Assembly (NCBI GenBank): GCA_021442155.1
Contig: CM038217.1
Location: 147,313,143 to 147,377,142 of the forward strand
Length of the DNA: 64,000 bases
Reading direction: 5' to 3'
DNA from: Cymbidium sinense
Taxonomy: Eukaryota > Streptophyta > Magnoliopsida > Asparagales > Orchidaceae
Both the position numbers and the translations under genes were made by a program. Below, in pieces: positions 1 through 14,040 of this stretch; the first letter of the stretch is position 1; each line of letters starts with the position of its first letter. The notes beneath the pieces were generated by a model. The model worked only from the letters and a program-made list of their open reading frames with translations. It was not told the DNA's origin and searched no databases.

Positions 1-542
1 CGAAATAAGCTTGTAAATAGCTTGTTCAAGTTCGACTCGAAAGAGTATTCGAGCTTGTTCTAGCTCGTGTTCGGCTCATTTAGAGTCAATAAATTCATAA
101 CAGCTTAATTTATCTATTTCACCTAAGTATTCAAATGAGCTATTTATTCACATTGGATCTCTCATACTCTTTCTTTACAATATGTGACTAAAATAAATAA
201 TACAACTAAAAAGCAAATAATAATTTTTTTATTAGAAAAAAACATAAATAACGGTGGCATGAGATATTTGAACCCATGCCATTCTTTTTCTAAAATGCCT
301 CACACATCTAATCACCATGCCACAATGAAATATCAGACATATATACATATATGTATGTATACATATAATATATAATATTTTTATTTCGAGCTAAAATGAG
401 TCGAACACAATTGAACAAAGGGTTGTTTGTGTCGGCTCATTAATAAATCGAGCTTAAAATATTTATTTATGTTTCGTTCATTTACTTAAGAACGATTCGA
501 ACATAAGCTGTTCGCGAGCAACGAGCTTTTTTAACAGTCCTA
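1..542. mobile_element. Terminal part of a hAT-like non-autonomous element
   Basis: The stretch is rich in motifs such as TTCGAGC, GCTCGTGTTCG and GAACGATTCG, which are usual in the subterminal regions of plant hAT elements. It ends in AACAGTCCTA, close to the right end of the element at 5142-10204 (TTTACAGCCCTA). The left end lies outside the window, so size and target duplication cannot be judged. No transposase coding is seen. This is inferred from end similarity only. Confidence 0.45.
254..323 (-). other. tRNA-like hairpin, possible degenerate SINE head or tRNA relic
   Basis: Read on the minus strand, 70 nt begin GTGGCAT and end ATGCCAC, a perfect 7-bp closing stem. Inside are a weak A-box-like TGGTGATTAGATG and a B-box-like GGGTTCAAATA. 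A clean five-pair T-stem next to the acceptor stem does not form. An alternative stem near the 3' half (GCATGGG with CTCATGC) competes with the cloverleaf. I therefore do not call it a tRNA gene. It lies inside the hAT-like terminal fragment. Confidence 0.25.
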
Positions 543-544
543 AT

Positions 545-962
545 AAAGACTCTTGGCCGCGGTGTCGAAAGACACATATTATGCACACTTCCTATAAGCG
601 TGATGGAAGTCTCGACACTCCGATGTAGCCCTTTATATAAGGATGATGTCGAGAGGTTGTCGAATTTTAAACTAAAGTAATCATGTATTTGAAGGTGCAA
701 CACATGAAATATTAAAATATCTGTTCGTTGTAAGATTTGTTAGGTGTTAAATATTCGTTCATGTTCCTTCAACACAAGGAAGAAATTAGGATGCACTTTT
801 ATGCAGGTTTTAAAGGTCTATGTGATGATTCTCATAAGCTCAATAGGTATAAAAACTCCTTGGCCGTTGTGTTGCAAGACATCTACCATGTATGCTTTTT
901 ATAAGCATGGTGGGAAGACTTGGTACTCCTAATACAGTCCCCTATACGGGGACAATATCGAA
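545..962. repeat. Two diverged direct copies of a ~110-bp unit
   Basis: The unit at 545-655 (containing CTTGGCCGCGGTGTCG, TATAAGCGTGATGGAAG and CCCTTTATATAAGGAT) recurs at 851-962 (CTTGGCCGTTGTGTTG, TATAAGCATGGTGGGAAG and CCCCTATACGGGGACA). Start-to-start spacing is about 306 bp. Both copies hold small inverted repeats. No protein or known family is recognised. They may be remnants of a tandemly repeated element. Confidence 0.5.
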
Positions 963-2219
963 TGTTGAAATTCCACCAAAATGAGGTAATAGAGAAATGT
1001 AAATATGATAAATTAAAGGAAACTTGAAATTTAAATGGGCAATTAAATTGGTAATTGAATTAAAAGTGAAATACAAAACTTCTGAAATGAGATTAAACTT
1101 GCAAGCATCCAACTATATCTAACCTACACAAACTAAGAGCTTATTCAACACAAGTAAAATACTTTAATAAATGTTTGACTGCAATACATTACATCCTGAA
1201 CTAACCAAAAAGACTTGAGTCAATATAAATAAAGCTTAAAACATATATTAGGAAAATCCAAGATGTGTCAAGTTGAAGTTTCCTGATGAAATTGAGACTC
1301 AAATTAGACTTGATATGCTAACTTTGATAGCTCATTTATGAGTGAGAATGAGATGAAAGGTTAGTTAACAAGTACGGCCAAGACTCTTTATTGAGTATTC
1401 ATATGGCATTGCACATCACAATGGGTCAATCCAAAATAGTCGAAAGAATTTAAATCGGCTTGCATCATCAAACAAAGTAAAGAGGATTGAAGAATTTGAA
1501 TGAGATTGATGATGAGCTTAAAGTTCCATCACAATGCATTCAAAGTCAAACAATATTAGGGATTTTATAAGATCTAATGCATTAAATAGCATTTGATGTT
1601 CATTAATAAAGATTGGGAGGCACATTAAATGGTGATCCATAAAGACAATAACAATATAAATGAGCCTTGTTTGTATTCAATTTAAATGACTTCAAACCTG
1701 CACAAATATTTGACTAATATTAATCTCTCATTTCTTTAATGAGATGATTTCATATTAAAGATACATAATGTGCATGATTCTCGATGTGATTATATGTGTA
1801 GAATTATTACATAAAAGTATATGCAAATAACTTAAAGGCTTAAGTTATATATGTATCTCAATGCAATCTTGGTGTTCAAAATTATTATATTCAAGTGCAT
1901 ACAAACAGTCAACTTTTAAAGGACAATTTTGCGTGCTCGATATGTGTGCAAACAACAAGATGGATTATATGCACCCATTATGAGGTAACATCAACTCAAA
2001 TCTAATACCTCAAGCGATACAAATGCTCTTAAATGACTACATGTTTTATGAGGAGTTTCTCAAAGCTCAATTTTAAATGTCTTGAAAAGCATGTAAGCTC
2101 CTAAAAATTACACAAATATTAATTGTACTAAACGCCCGCATGTGCCTTGACATGTGCTAAACTCTTAATCTTATGTCTGAGAATATTTCGTGCTAGAAGT
2201 GGCAGTTGACTTAAGCTAA
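963..2219. other. AT-rich stretch with no recognised gene
   Basis: I see no open frame resembling a known protein, no splice-consistent exon chain and no clear repeat. It is probably decayed intergenic DNA. Confidence 0.5.
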
Positions 2220-2473
2220 TGGTCCGTTTGGGCAATTATAGATTTTTGTAAAGCTGGTTGTAAAACAGCTATGAGGAAAACATCTTTTGAAAGCTGTTGT
2301 GTGTGTTATAAATATATTTTTTAAATTTAAACAACAATTTCTGACAGACGTCACACTTTAACAACTCTGACTCTTAAAAATAGTTTTTTATCACAAATTT
2401 TTTTGAAAAACAGCTAAAAAGAATTAAAAAGATAACTTTCAAAATCAAACCAAAAGTCGTCCCAAACGCACCC
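2220..2473. mobile_element. Tourist-like MITE (254 bp)
   Basis: The left end TGGTCCGTTTGGG and the reverse complement of the right end, GGGTGCGTTTGGG, form an imperfect terminal inverted repeat. TAA flanks both sides (2217-2219 and 2474-2476). A 3-bp TAA/TTA duplication with GG..C..TTTGG ends is the usual signature of PIF/Harbinger-derived Tourist MITEs. The interior is AT-rich and non-coding. Confidence 0.65.
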
Positions 2474-5133
<2,660 letters not shown>

Positions 5134-6182
5134 GTTACACATGTACAGAATCGGTCGAAATGAGCCAAGTATTTATCGGATTGACTTTTGGATAAATTAT
5201 AAGTTGTTCATGTTTGGCAAGTTCGACGAAGCTTGGATGTTCTTATTTTGCTTAATTTTATCTACGCTCGTCAATCAGAATTTGTTTGAAATAAGTGAAC
5301 AATTATATAATCAAGTTAATGAATAAGCTTTAAATGAGTTCTAAAATTTTCTAATTTTTTGTTGGATTATTTAAATCTCATATAATCGTGATATAAGTTC
5401 TCCACACAATATAAAATCTAGATTCTTAAAACAAATAAATCATGAAAAATTATAAGTTTGACTAAAACATACATAAAAATCAAGAGCTTATTTAAAATTT
5501 TATGACATATAAATTTATAAAAGAAGATAGATACACAATCATTTTAAAATATAAAGACACCATCGATTATTTTAAAATAAATGTGACTTTAAAACTAAGA
5601 AGAAAATACCTTTTATAAAAAAAATAAGGCACACAATCGGCCTTTAAAAAAATATAAAAATAGATAATTAAATTTGTGTAACATACCTTATTGTTGCTCC
5701 CAAATTACAGCAATTTCTCTCTAAAACAAGACACCTGTAATAAAAAAATAATAATAAATAACTTAATTTGAAGAAAAAAAACTCAAAAATAAAAGAGTGC
5801 ATACCTGGATATAAAGCATTATATAACAAGCTTCTATCAACCTCTCAAAATAGACTTCAAATTCAAGAGAGTGAAAATATATTGCTATTTTTCTCAAAAA
5901 AAAATTGAAAAAAACACTTATTCATAATGATTCAAAAAACATTCATTGTTCTATTCAAAACTTGATAATAGTTATTCCCAAAAATATACAATCATTTATA
6001 TATTTAGTGGATTAATAACATGATGCTATTCTTTACATTGAATGATTGCAACAAAAATTTTATAATATCACCTTCTAAGACTCCTTAAGAAAGGTTAATG
6101 ACTTTGATGTCTTCTTTATCCTGTTAAATAAAATAGAATTAATATAACTCTTTTACTATAAATATATTATCAACTTAAAAAT

Positions 6183-8276
6183 AAAATGAACAACATACCA
6201 TTGATTTTTCTTAATCCCATAATAATTTTCTAAACCAATCACTTCCACACATAAGAACTTGAACAAGCTTGTACCCAAGGATGAGATATATCATTACTCA
6301 CCAAAGACTGAAAAGGATTCTGATGCAACAGTAGTAATAGGTATTGATAACATATCACAAGCCATTTTAGATAGTATTGGAAATTTTAATCTGTTTGTTT
6401 TCCACCACTCTAAAGCATCAAATTGGTAATGGTCATTACTCTTATCGTGAATATGAACACCATCTTCTAAGTAAACATCAAGTTCGATTTTACATTCTCA
6501 GCATCACTCCTAAGATAATTTTCAAAGATTTCTCTCTAGTCTCAAAAAACTTGCCTCTTAAAGTGAAACGAGGTTACGCCTAAAGTGACTAACAACTTCT
6601 TCATTCAAGTTGTATTTCCTATGATATTTGAAGCATGAGCATTTGTATATAATCATTATGCAATAGTGACTCACGAATTTTGTAACATGCTTAGTCGCTT
6701 CATTTGGAGAATAAATTTTAGAAAATGCAAAGTTAACTAACTTCATCTTATTTCTCATCAAAGAATAAATTAGCAAGATTCTTCTAATATTTGTCAAACT
6801 TCTTTCATGTTCAAGGCCATCAATCTCATATATCAATACCATTTATAGAAACTTCATCCAACATATCCTTGATTCTCCAAAGATCGAAAAGAAATAGATT
6901 TGAAGTTGGATACTTACAATAAAGTTTGCATACTTACAAAATAAAAAAAAAAAAAATAATAAAAAAAAAATAAAAAAAAAAAATAAAAAAAAAAAATAAA
7001 TAAAGTTTGCATACTTACAAAATAAAGATAAAAAATGTAATGATAGATAAATGAAAGAAGATATTTAATGTAACTGAAATTATATTTGTAACTTGATTAA
7101 ATAAACCCAAAATGAGCAAACATCTTCACTTTATTCCAATCTTCTTCACATGGGCAATATGTGTAAGATGGATCTCTATCTTGATAGCGAGGAAATACTT
7201 TTCTAAACTCCAATGCACATGAAAGCATGGCATATGTTGTATTCCATTTAGTGCAACAATCAAGTATTAGCCTCTTGTTAGGAAGTTTAAGTTGCTTTGA
7301 AATTTCATTGAATAGATTTAATCTTGTAGTGGAAGCTGAAATATATTTCACACTTTCTCTTATATTATGATAATATGGCTTATCATAGAAAGACCATCTT
7401 GCACTATGAGATTTAATATGTGTGCACAACATCGCATATGAAATAATTTCCCATTCAATGGAAGCTTCTTTTGAAAGTTTATGCTATCACGCAAAAGGCC
7501 AACTATTTTGTCGTTATAAGCATTATCCACTTCACACTAAAAACTTTCTTCAATTTCCACTCTTTCAAACATTTATAAATAGCATCATGAATATCATGTG
7601 CTCTATGTATTAACATCAACAAAATTTAAAACCCTTTGTAGACACCACTCTTTATCAACAAAATGCCCCGTGATAACCATATATTGAATTTTTGTCCGAC
7701 TTCCATAAGTCTGTTGTTATGCTTATCATCCCTACAACTTAACAAACTTTTCAATCATTTCTTCTCAATTTCATAACTACGATACAATCTTGCTTTGTCA
7801 TCAGTGAAATTTTCTCATATTGTGGACTAGCCTTCATCAAAATATTAAACACTTCATACTCTGTAAAAGTGAAAGGCAACTCATGCACCATGATCATATG
7901 AGATGTAATATCTAATTTTAGCATGACCATACTTCCAAGTTTGCACGCTACTCTCACTATTAGATGTAAGTGTTGATTTTCCCATAGTGATAAGTAGTTG
8001 TCCCTTTCCTAAAATATTTGGACAAGTTTGAAGATGCCTTTTATATTGTGTTGTTGCATCATCCTTATTTTATTCATGTATAACTTGCAATGATTGCATT
8101 GCACTTTCTCAACACCACTTTTTAACTTTACAATAGTGAAGTCTTTCCAAACATCTGAAGTTCTCTTTCTTTTCCTCTTTCAAAAGGGTTTTCTTGAATA
8201 TCATCGATAACAAGATCTTCACTTCTTTCAGCACTTATAATAACATTAACATCTACATCTCTTGAGTCTCATTCAT
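6183..8276 (-). pseudogene. hAT transposase (RICESLEEPER-like), broken
   Basis: Conserved blocks appear in order on the minus strand. A BED-finger-proximal N-terminus lies near 8276-8000. Around 7751-7957 lies the block with ITSHMIMVHELPFTFTEY. The central block at 7097-7432 contains LILDCCTKWNTTYAMLSC and the CPCEEDWNKV region. Around 6700-6842 lies a block ending MKLVNFAFSKIYSPNEA. Near 6330-6365 is a C-terminal dimerisation motif like MACDMLSIPITTVASES. These match plant hAT transposases of the zinc-finger BED/RICESLEEPER group. The blocks sit in different frames with many stops, so no functional protein is expected. Copy 2 at 41043-42075 keeps longer intact segments. Confidence 0.85.
6926..7025. 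repeat. A-rich tract flanked by a duplicated 22-bp segment
   Basis: Runs of A broken by single T residues separate two copies of AAAGTTTGCATACTTACAAA (about 6911 and 7004). In hAT copy 2 this place holds one copy (near 41840), so the duplication and A expansion arose after the two copies separated. Confidence 0.6.
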
Positions 8277-8538
8277 GATTTCAACACTATAAAAGAAAAA
8301 TAATGATCACTCCAAAAAAGTCTACTACATCATTATTAAATTAAAGCATTTAATACAAAAAAACTATATAAAAAAAAAATGTTATAGGCTCATAAAAATG
8401 TTTTATTAGTGCCATCATAGGATGAGAGATATTAGGCTTGAATCTTCCAAACCCTTAACTAAAAGAAGATGTCAATAAAATGTTGAAAATAACGCTTTCA
8501 ACTTCCAACAAACTAAGATCTACAATAGTAGCCAAATT

Positions 8539-8563
8539 TGATATATATATATATATATATATA
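8539..8563. repeat. Short (AT)n tract inside hAT copy 1
   Basis: About 12 AT units within the non-coding part of the element. In copy 2 the same site (near 47610) is shorter. Confidence 0.8.
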
Positions 8564-10212
8564 CAAACAAGCTATAATTCAAATTAAAATAAACCCAATC
8601 TAGAAGAATATCAAAGACCAAATAGAGCTCATCAACTAAGTTGCACTAAATGAAGCAAAAAAAGATATAATCATTGCCTTAAAAAAAAATCTATCTTTGG
8701 TGCTCTTGCTGGCCTTCCAATGAAAGATAGACATTAAATTTAATAAAATGGGAGGGATCCATAACTCTTTTCTATATCACTTCCATCAATATCTCAATAA
8801 CTCTTTTCTATAACAAATAATAAATTGAAATCCTCAAATAAAATATTTTGACATAAGTCAAACACAAAATATCCAGTAATATTTGAGTTAACAAATACAT
8901 GAGAACAACTACCAATAGGCAACAAAATAATAAATCAAAATCAAAGAAACTGAGAATGCAAAACAAGGCTTACATCATAATATTATGACACTAGCATAGA
9001 ATCAAGTTGGTATTACTAATATTCCTTGGTGCATTATAAAATAAAGAATGAAGCTAATTGGGAATCACACTCAAAAAAAGCACAAAAAAAGAAAGTGAAA
9101 TAGTAGTTAAAATGAAACCCCTCCAACTACAAGAAGTAGATTATTATAAAATGACTATTATGATAGAGTTCATGGATATTTAAAGATCATCAAATCATAA
9201 TATCGCGACTCAAGATCAAAGAACCTTCCTAAGCCTAGAATCAATCAATGTATAAGAACTCTATTATCAACGCACAAGCATATCAACAAGTGAGAGCATT
9301 AGCATACAAGTAGAGTGCGGATAGCATTAGCACACAAGTAGACAGGCGATAGAACTTCATTATCAATCTTAGCAGTTAGCACAAAATTATTTAATGTCAT
9401 AACTAAGATGACCAAATATTCAGAACCTGAGAGAGAGACAACAACTAATAAGAAGTCAAGAGGGAAAAGATCGGCGAAGTTGATTTACCTGTGAATCGAA
9501 CTGATAAGAAGATGAGAAGCCTGAGTGGAAGTCACGGAAGTTTGTGGTGCTCAAAGGACGAACCGATGAGCTTAGGGCGGGCGTGTTTGCAAATGCTAAA
9601 AGCGAAATGTGAAATGAATTCTCGAAATGCTAGAGCTTAAACATAAGCACTTTGAATTTGGATGAACCGACTGAGGGGAGGCATGAGGCATGAGCTTAAG
9701 TTTTAACTTTAAGTCACCCATTTCATCATTTATAAATTAAATAAAATAATTTATTAATTTTAATTAAATATTTAAATAATTAATATGAGTTTCTTTTATT
9801 TTTTGTGTATTTATCTTATAATTTATAAACTATAATATTAATTATATTTTATAAAATTTAATTAAATACATCATATATTTGTATAGATTATACTAGTAAA
9901 TTTAGTAAATTATAATATTTTTATTAAATATATAATTAAAAAATTATAAGTTATATTTACTTATATTTTAAATATATGAATTATTATCAAATTTAATATC
10001 AATTAATTAATAAATTACTGTCAAACAATAACGAAGATGCTCAACATAAACAAGTAGTAAGATCATGTTCACGTTCACATTTAACATCCGAAGTTTTCAA
10101 AAATCGTTCAAGCTTTTGTTTATTAACGCGAACAAACACGAACAAGATTAATCGAGCCGAAGTTCGAAGCTCAACGAAAGTGCACTAGTTCATTTACAGC
10201 CCTAGTTACACA

Positions 10213-11159
10213 CAAGAGTATCACTTCCCTCGGAATTAATTGATTGCGTTTATACCACAGTTGATGGAATCACATATCAAACTGCACATATAAAACTGAA
10301 AATTTGAGGGCATTTTTATTTAATCGAAGGAAATAAGTTATATGCCTCAAAACATATATTTATATACTCTTAATATCTAGGTTAATAAATATAGTAGGCA
10401 TAAGTTTAGGTCAATTTAATTGCAATTAATCATTAAATTCAAACTTTTCTATCCATAATTTCACATCCTGAGCTTAGAAATCTTGTAATTCATATGAAAG
10501 TCATGACAAATAAGCTGGAGGAATTAAGAGTCGTGGCAATAACATGGAAAAGGGAATGACAGTACCTGTTGAAATTGTGGCATACTAGTAATGGAAGGAA
10601 AGCATAGCACTACCCACCTAAGCTGAAGAGGACCGTTTCTCACTTGAGGATACATATTGAATGGATAAGAGCTCAGGTGTAACATAACCTGGGCAAAACT
10701 AAGGGTGGTTAGATGCAGCCAATATGGCATGTTCTTGAGGCAGCAGTTTAGTGTGTAAATTAGATGAACGGGCAAAATGAAGGTCAAATGTCCCAGAATT
10801 TGTTTTTATTAAATTTTTTTGCTTGGATGAACGTTTTCTTCATTTTTGTTATTGCTATGACCATGGATTTGTACATATATCATAATTTTCTGTTTATTAT
10901 TTGTTACTCTCGCTTACAGCTGTAGCTCTCAAGATATATAGAAGTCTCATTTATGTGGGAATCGCCCAAAAGTTTCTTCAAGTTTGTTTTTCATGTTCCA
11001 GCAGTAGGCTAACCTTTTTGTCGGATAATTTTGTTACAAAGTACTTACATGAACACCTGTAGTTTAAAATGTTGATATTTTGCATGAACCTAGCTATGTA
11101 CATTTCATTGGCTTAAAAGAGTTCATGTTATTCATTTTATTTCTGAAAATGCTTTTCAG
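10213..11159. other. Upstream flank of the MATE exons; no exon recognised
   Basis: No MATE N-terminal exon is recognised here on the + strand. A minus-strand open frame at 10524-10787 resembles nothing I know. The final intron bases before 11160 end in TTTTCAG, a normal acceptor, so at least one upstream exon once existed or lies elsewhere. Confidence 0.4.
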
Positions 11160-12847
11160 GTGGTCTCTTGATTGCAAGAACAGTTGCTGTTCTTCTGACC
11201 ATGACATTGGCAACGTCAATGGCTTCAAAAGAAGGTCCTATCCCCATGGCCGGTCATCAAATATGCTTGCAAGTTTGGTTGGCAATATCCCTCCTGAATG
11301 ATGCTTTGGCTTTAGCTGGACAGGTTTTTGGATACTGAATTGCTCTGTTTTATTGAATGTTTTGGTATCCTATCATGCACTAAACATTCATCGTTATAGT
11401 GATTAGCCTTATCCCAAAATCCTTCTTAGTCACTCTCTTTCCTGCCAAGGACTGCTAAATATCAAATGTCATTTCACGGTATTTGATGATTAGTTGTGGT
11501 CCTAACACCAATTCTCAGCCTTCCTCATCTAACGTTTAAGCACAACAATGGCAGTTTTACCTGTGCATCCTTGTGCATGGTAAACAGGTCCACATGAGTG
11601 CTCGCTCACATTTAAATTTAGTGGCAGATGCAAGAACATGCTTATGAATGCTATTGCATTTAATAAATGTTATGATGCAAAAAAAAAAAAAAAAAAAAAT
11701 CCTCAATGCTTGAGAAATTATGCCAGTGGCCGTACTGTTTTAAATTTTGTGCATCTTTATCAGGCTCTACTTGCGAGTGAATACACCAAGGGCAATTATA
11801 AACAAGCTCGTATTGTAATATATCGATCTTTACAGGTTAACATTTCAATCAAAGCTCCACTTGAATTTTTTTTCACATTAATATATTATTCACTCCACTA
11901 ATCATATTTTTTTAAAATTTATTTAATCTCTCAGATTGGAATTATATCTGGAATCATGTTAGCTCTTTTCTTGTTTTTTTCATTTGAGGCCTTTTCTAGT
12001 GTATTCACCTATGATCCAGCTGTACTGAATATCGCTCGCTCTGGAGTTTGGGTAATAACATTGATATCGGAACACATTTTTCTTGAACGTGATTTGGATC
12101 CTTCCCAATTATCAAGGTAACATGATTTGTGCGGTTAACAAATCCATCCATTCATTTCACATTGGATGGTTGAAATTAAATCTTTCCAACTGTTTCAAAA
12201 CCATCCTGGTTTTGAAAAACTAAAGCTCAATTAAATCCACCAATTAAAAATGGAATTGAGTGGCTGTATATGATAAAACTACACAAAGAGCTGTCAGTTA
12301 TCATGGTAAATGGGAGAGAATCCAAATCCTCTTAAAGAACATAGATAAGAATATAGATCATAACTATCAAGTTCCTCTTCAGTTTGTAACTTTATCACAG
12401 CCAATCAATGCTCTTGCCTTTGTGTTTGATGGGCTCTATTATGGTGTCTCAGATTATGCCTTTGCAGCATATTCAATGGTCTAATTTCTAATTCTCTTGG
12501 ATTCACTAATCCTTCTGAACCCATATAGTATGAAGAATAAGCAGAGATGGCATCTTCCATGTAGGTGCTTGTGGGATTGCTTTCTTCTGTTTTTCTGCTC
12601 ATTGCTTCTCCCATTTCTGGTCTTTCTGGAGTTTGGACAGGGTTGTTTCTCTTCATGCTCCTGAGAACTGCAGCTGGATTCTGGAGGTACTCAACAACCA
12701 CCGCGCCTCCTGTTAATTAAAACATCTCATTCTCTTTCTGATTTTTAAAATATTCATTCTGTATATAGGCTAGGAAGCAAAGAAGGTCCCTGGAAAATGG
12801 TTTGGTCTGAAAATAGTAGCAAACTCAATGAGACAACAGAAGAATGA
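11160..12847 (+). CDS. MATE efflux transporter C-terminal part (DTX44/45-like), 5' exons missing
   Basis: Six exons join in frame through GT/AG introns: 11160-11323, 11764-11835, 11935-12051, 12383-12478, 12565-12686 and 12769-12847 (stop TGA 12845-12847). They encode the last part of a multi-antimicrobial-extrusion transporter. Motifs in order are GLLIARTVAVLLTMTLATSM, EGPIPMAGHQICLQVWL, DALALAGQALLASEYTKGNY, SQPINALAFVFDGLYYGVSD, AAYSM then VLVGLLSSVFLL, and KEGPWKMVW near the end. These are typical of the plant DETOXIFICATION 44/45 clade, some of which are plastid-directed; the N-terminus that would show targeting is absent. Full-length members are about 500 residues, while about 216 are present. 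No stop or frameshift lies in the exons, so truncation is recent or the 5' part lies far upstream. Family call is sure; functionality is doubtful. Confidence 0.85.
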
Positions 12848-13486
12848 CATTATTTTAACAGTGTTAATTTCTTATTGAAAGAGAAATTTCCTTGCGCGTT
12901 AGGATTCTAAGGCTTCTAGTACTGAATTTTGTTGAAGTCACTGTGCATCTGCAAGAATAAACGGAGGGAAGCTAGCCCTCAGAATGATGGAAGGCCAAAA
13001 TGATGATTCATTCTCAAGTCAGGTAGACCATTTCTGGTCATTCAGTGGGAGATATAATTAATTAATGACTGGGAGTAAGACAAAGATCAGAAGCATTCGT
13101 TATTGCAAAGCAAAGTCCATTGGTAGTTTGGAAAGCTCCATGATCTGTTCTTCGAGTGGGAAGTGGTTTATGTGTTGATTTCATGGTGTTCATGATTGTA
13201 CAGCTCTTAGTTCTACGTAACAGTTAAAACCATTTATCACTTTAATTGTCTCTCTTTCCCATTCTTAGATTAATTTCAACTTATTTTTGTTCAGGCTTTT
13301 TACTGGTTTTGTTAACGGTTAAAATTTTGAATTCTAATGAAGTTCATTTATATTGTTTTTTTATGTTCTAAGTTAATTATCTTTCTATGACGTCATTTTT
13401 CCTATTTCATTGTATCTATTATGCAGAAATGCTACTGGGAAAGTTTGGACTTAAATCCTGTTTAGATGATCGGCCTAATGATAGCA
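12848..13486. other. Probable 3' UTR and downstream flank of the MATE gene
   Basis: Non-coding sequence follows the stop at 12847. I see no second gene and no clear polyadenylation signal to fix the transcript end. Confidence 0.4.
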
Positions 13487-13689
13487 AGAAATTATTACGT
13501 GCAAAGTTTAGACGTAGCTTTATATCCGTACTTCAATAATATTAAATCACGTACCGAGTAGGTAATATATGTACATAATTTGGATAGTGTACATATATTG
13601 TGTATTATGTACCATGATGTGTACTCGACATGTAATGTTATTAAGTTCAGATATAGAGTTATATCCGGATTCCACACGTAATAATTTCT
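13487..13689. mobile_element. MITE, 203 bp, with exact 15-bp terminal inverted repeats
   Basis: It begins AGAAATTATTACGTG and ends with its exact complement CACGTAATAATTTCT. The flanks read TGATAGCA and CGATAGTA, suggesting an imperfect 8-bp duplication, so hAT- or Mutator-type mobilisation is possible. Much of the element folds back on itself. A diverged relative lies at 26799-26989. Minus-strand open frames here are by-products. Confidence 0.7.
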
Positions 13690-14040
13690 CGATAGTAATA
13701 TGTGAAGAAGCATTGAACTCTTCAATCTGAAGAACCACCCTTCCAGATTTCTGAATTATCATGTTAACATACTGAAACTGAATTGAAATAATTCCTGCAT
13801 CAAGAGGATAGCAGCCATCCTTTCTTTTGAAAAACCCACCTACATTATTGCGTTGTGGAATTTAAAGACGAGCAAATAACAAATTTTGAATACATTGCCA
13901 GAATTTGTTATGAATCTGCGGTGATGATGCATTGCAGCCATATGACAAGGGTTCAGATTTCCTGAGCAACAGCAAGTATGAGGTATCAGCATAAGATAGC
14001 TTATCAGAGAAAAGCTTATTAGAAAATAGTCATTTATCAT

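Larger units (their letters stand above)
5142..10204. mobile_element. hAT transposon, copy 1 (about 5.1 kb)
   Basis: The element is bounded by the perfect 8-bp direct repeat GTTACACA at 5134-5141 and 10205-10212, the duplication length of hAT elements. The right end reads ...ACAGCCCTA, so inverted it starts TAGGGCTGTAAATG. The left end is decayed (TGTACAGAATCGG), but the second copy at 34491 keeps TAGGGCTGGAATC. The interior holds a broken transposase on the minus strand and long AT-rich non-coding flanks. The copy at 34491-49191 is highly similar over almost its whole length and serves as its reference. Confidence 0.85.

Noticed and set aside
254..323. Functional tRNA gene
   Set aside because: The T-arm does not pair properly next to the acceptor stem, and a competing hairpin is more likely.
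10524..10787. Minus-strand 87-codon frame
   Set aside because: No known domain and no supporting neighbouring exons; kept only as part of the unannotated flank.
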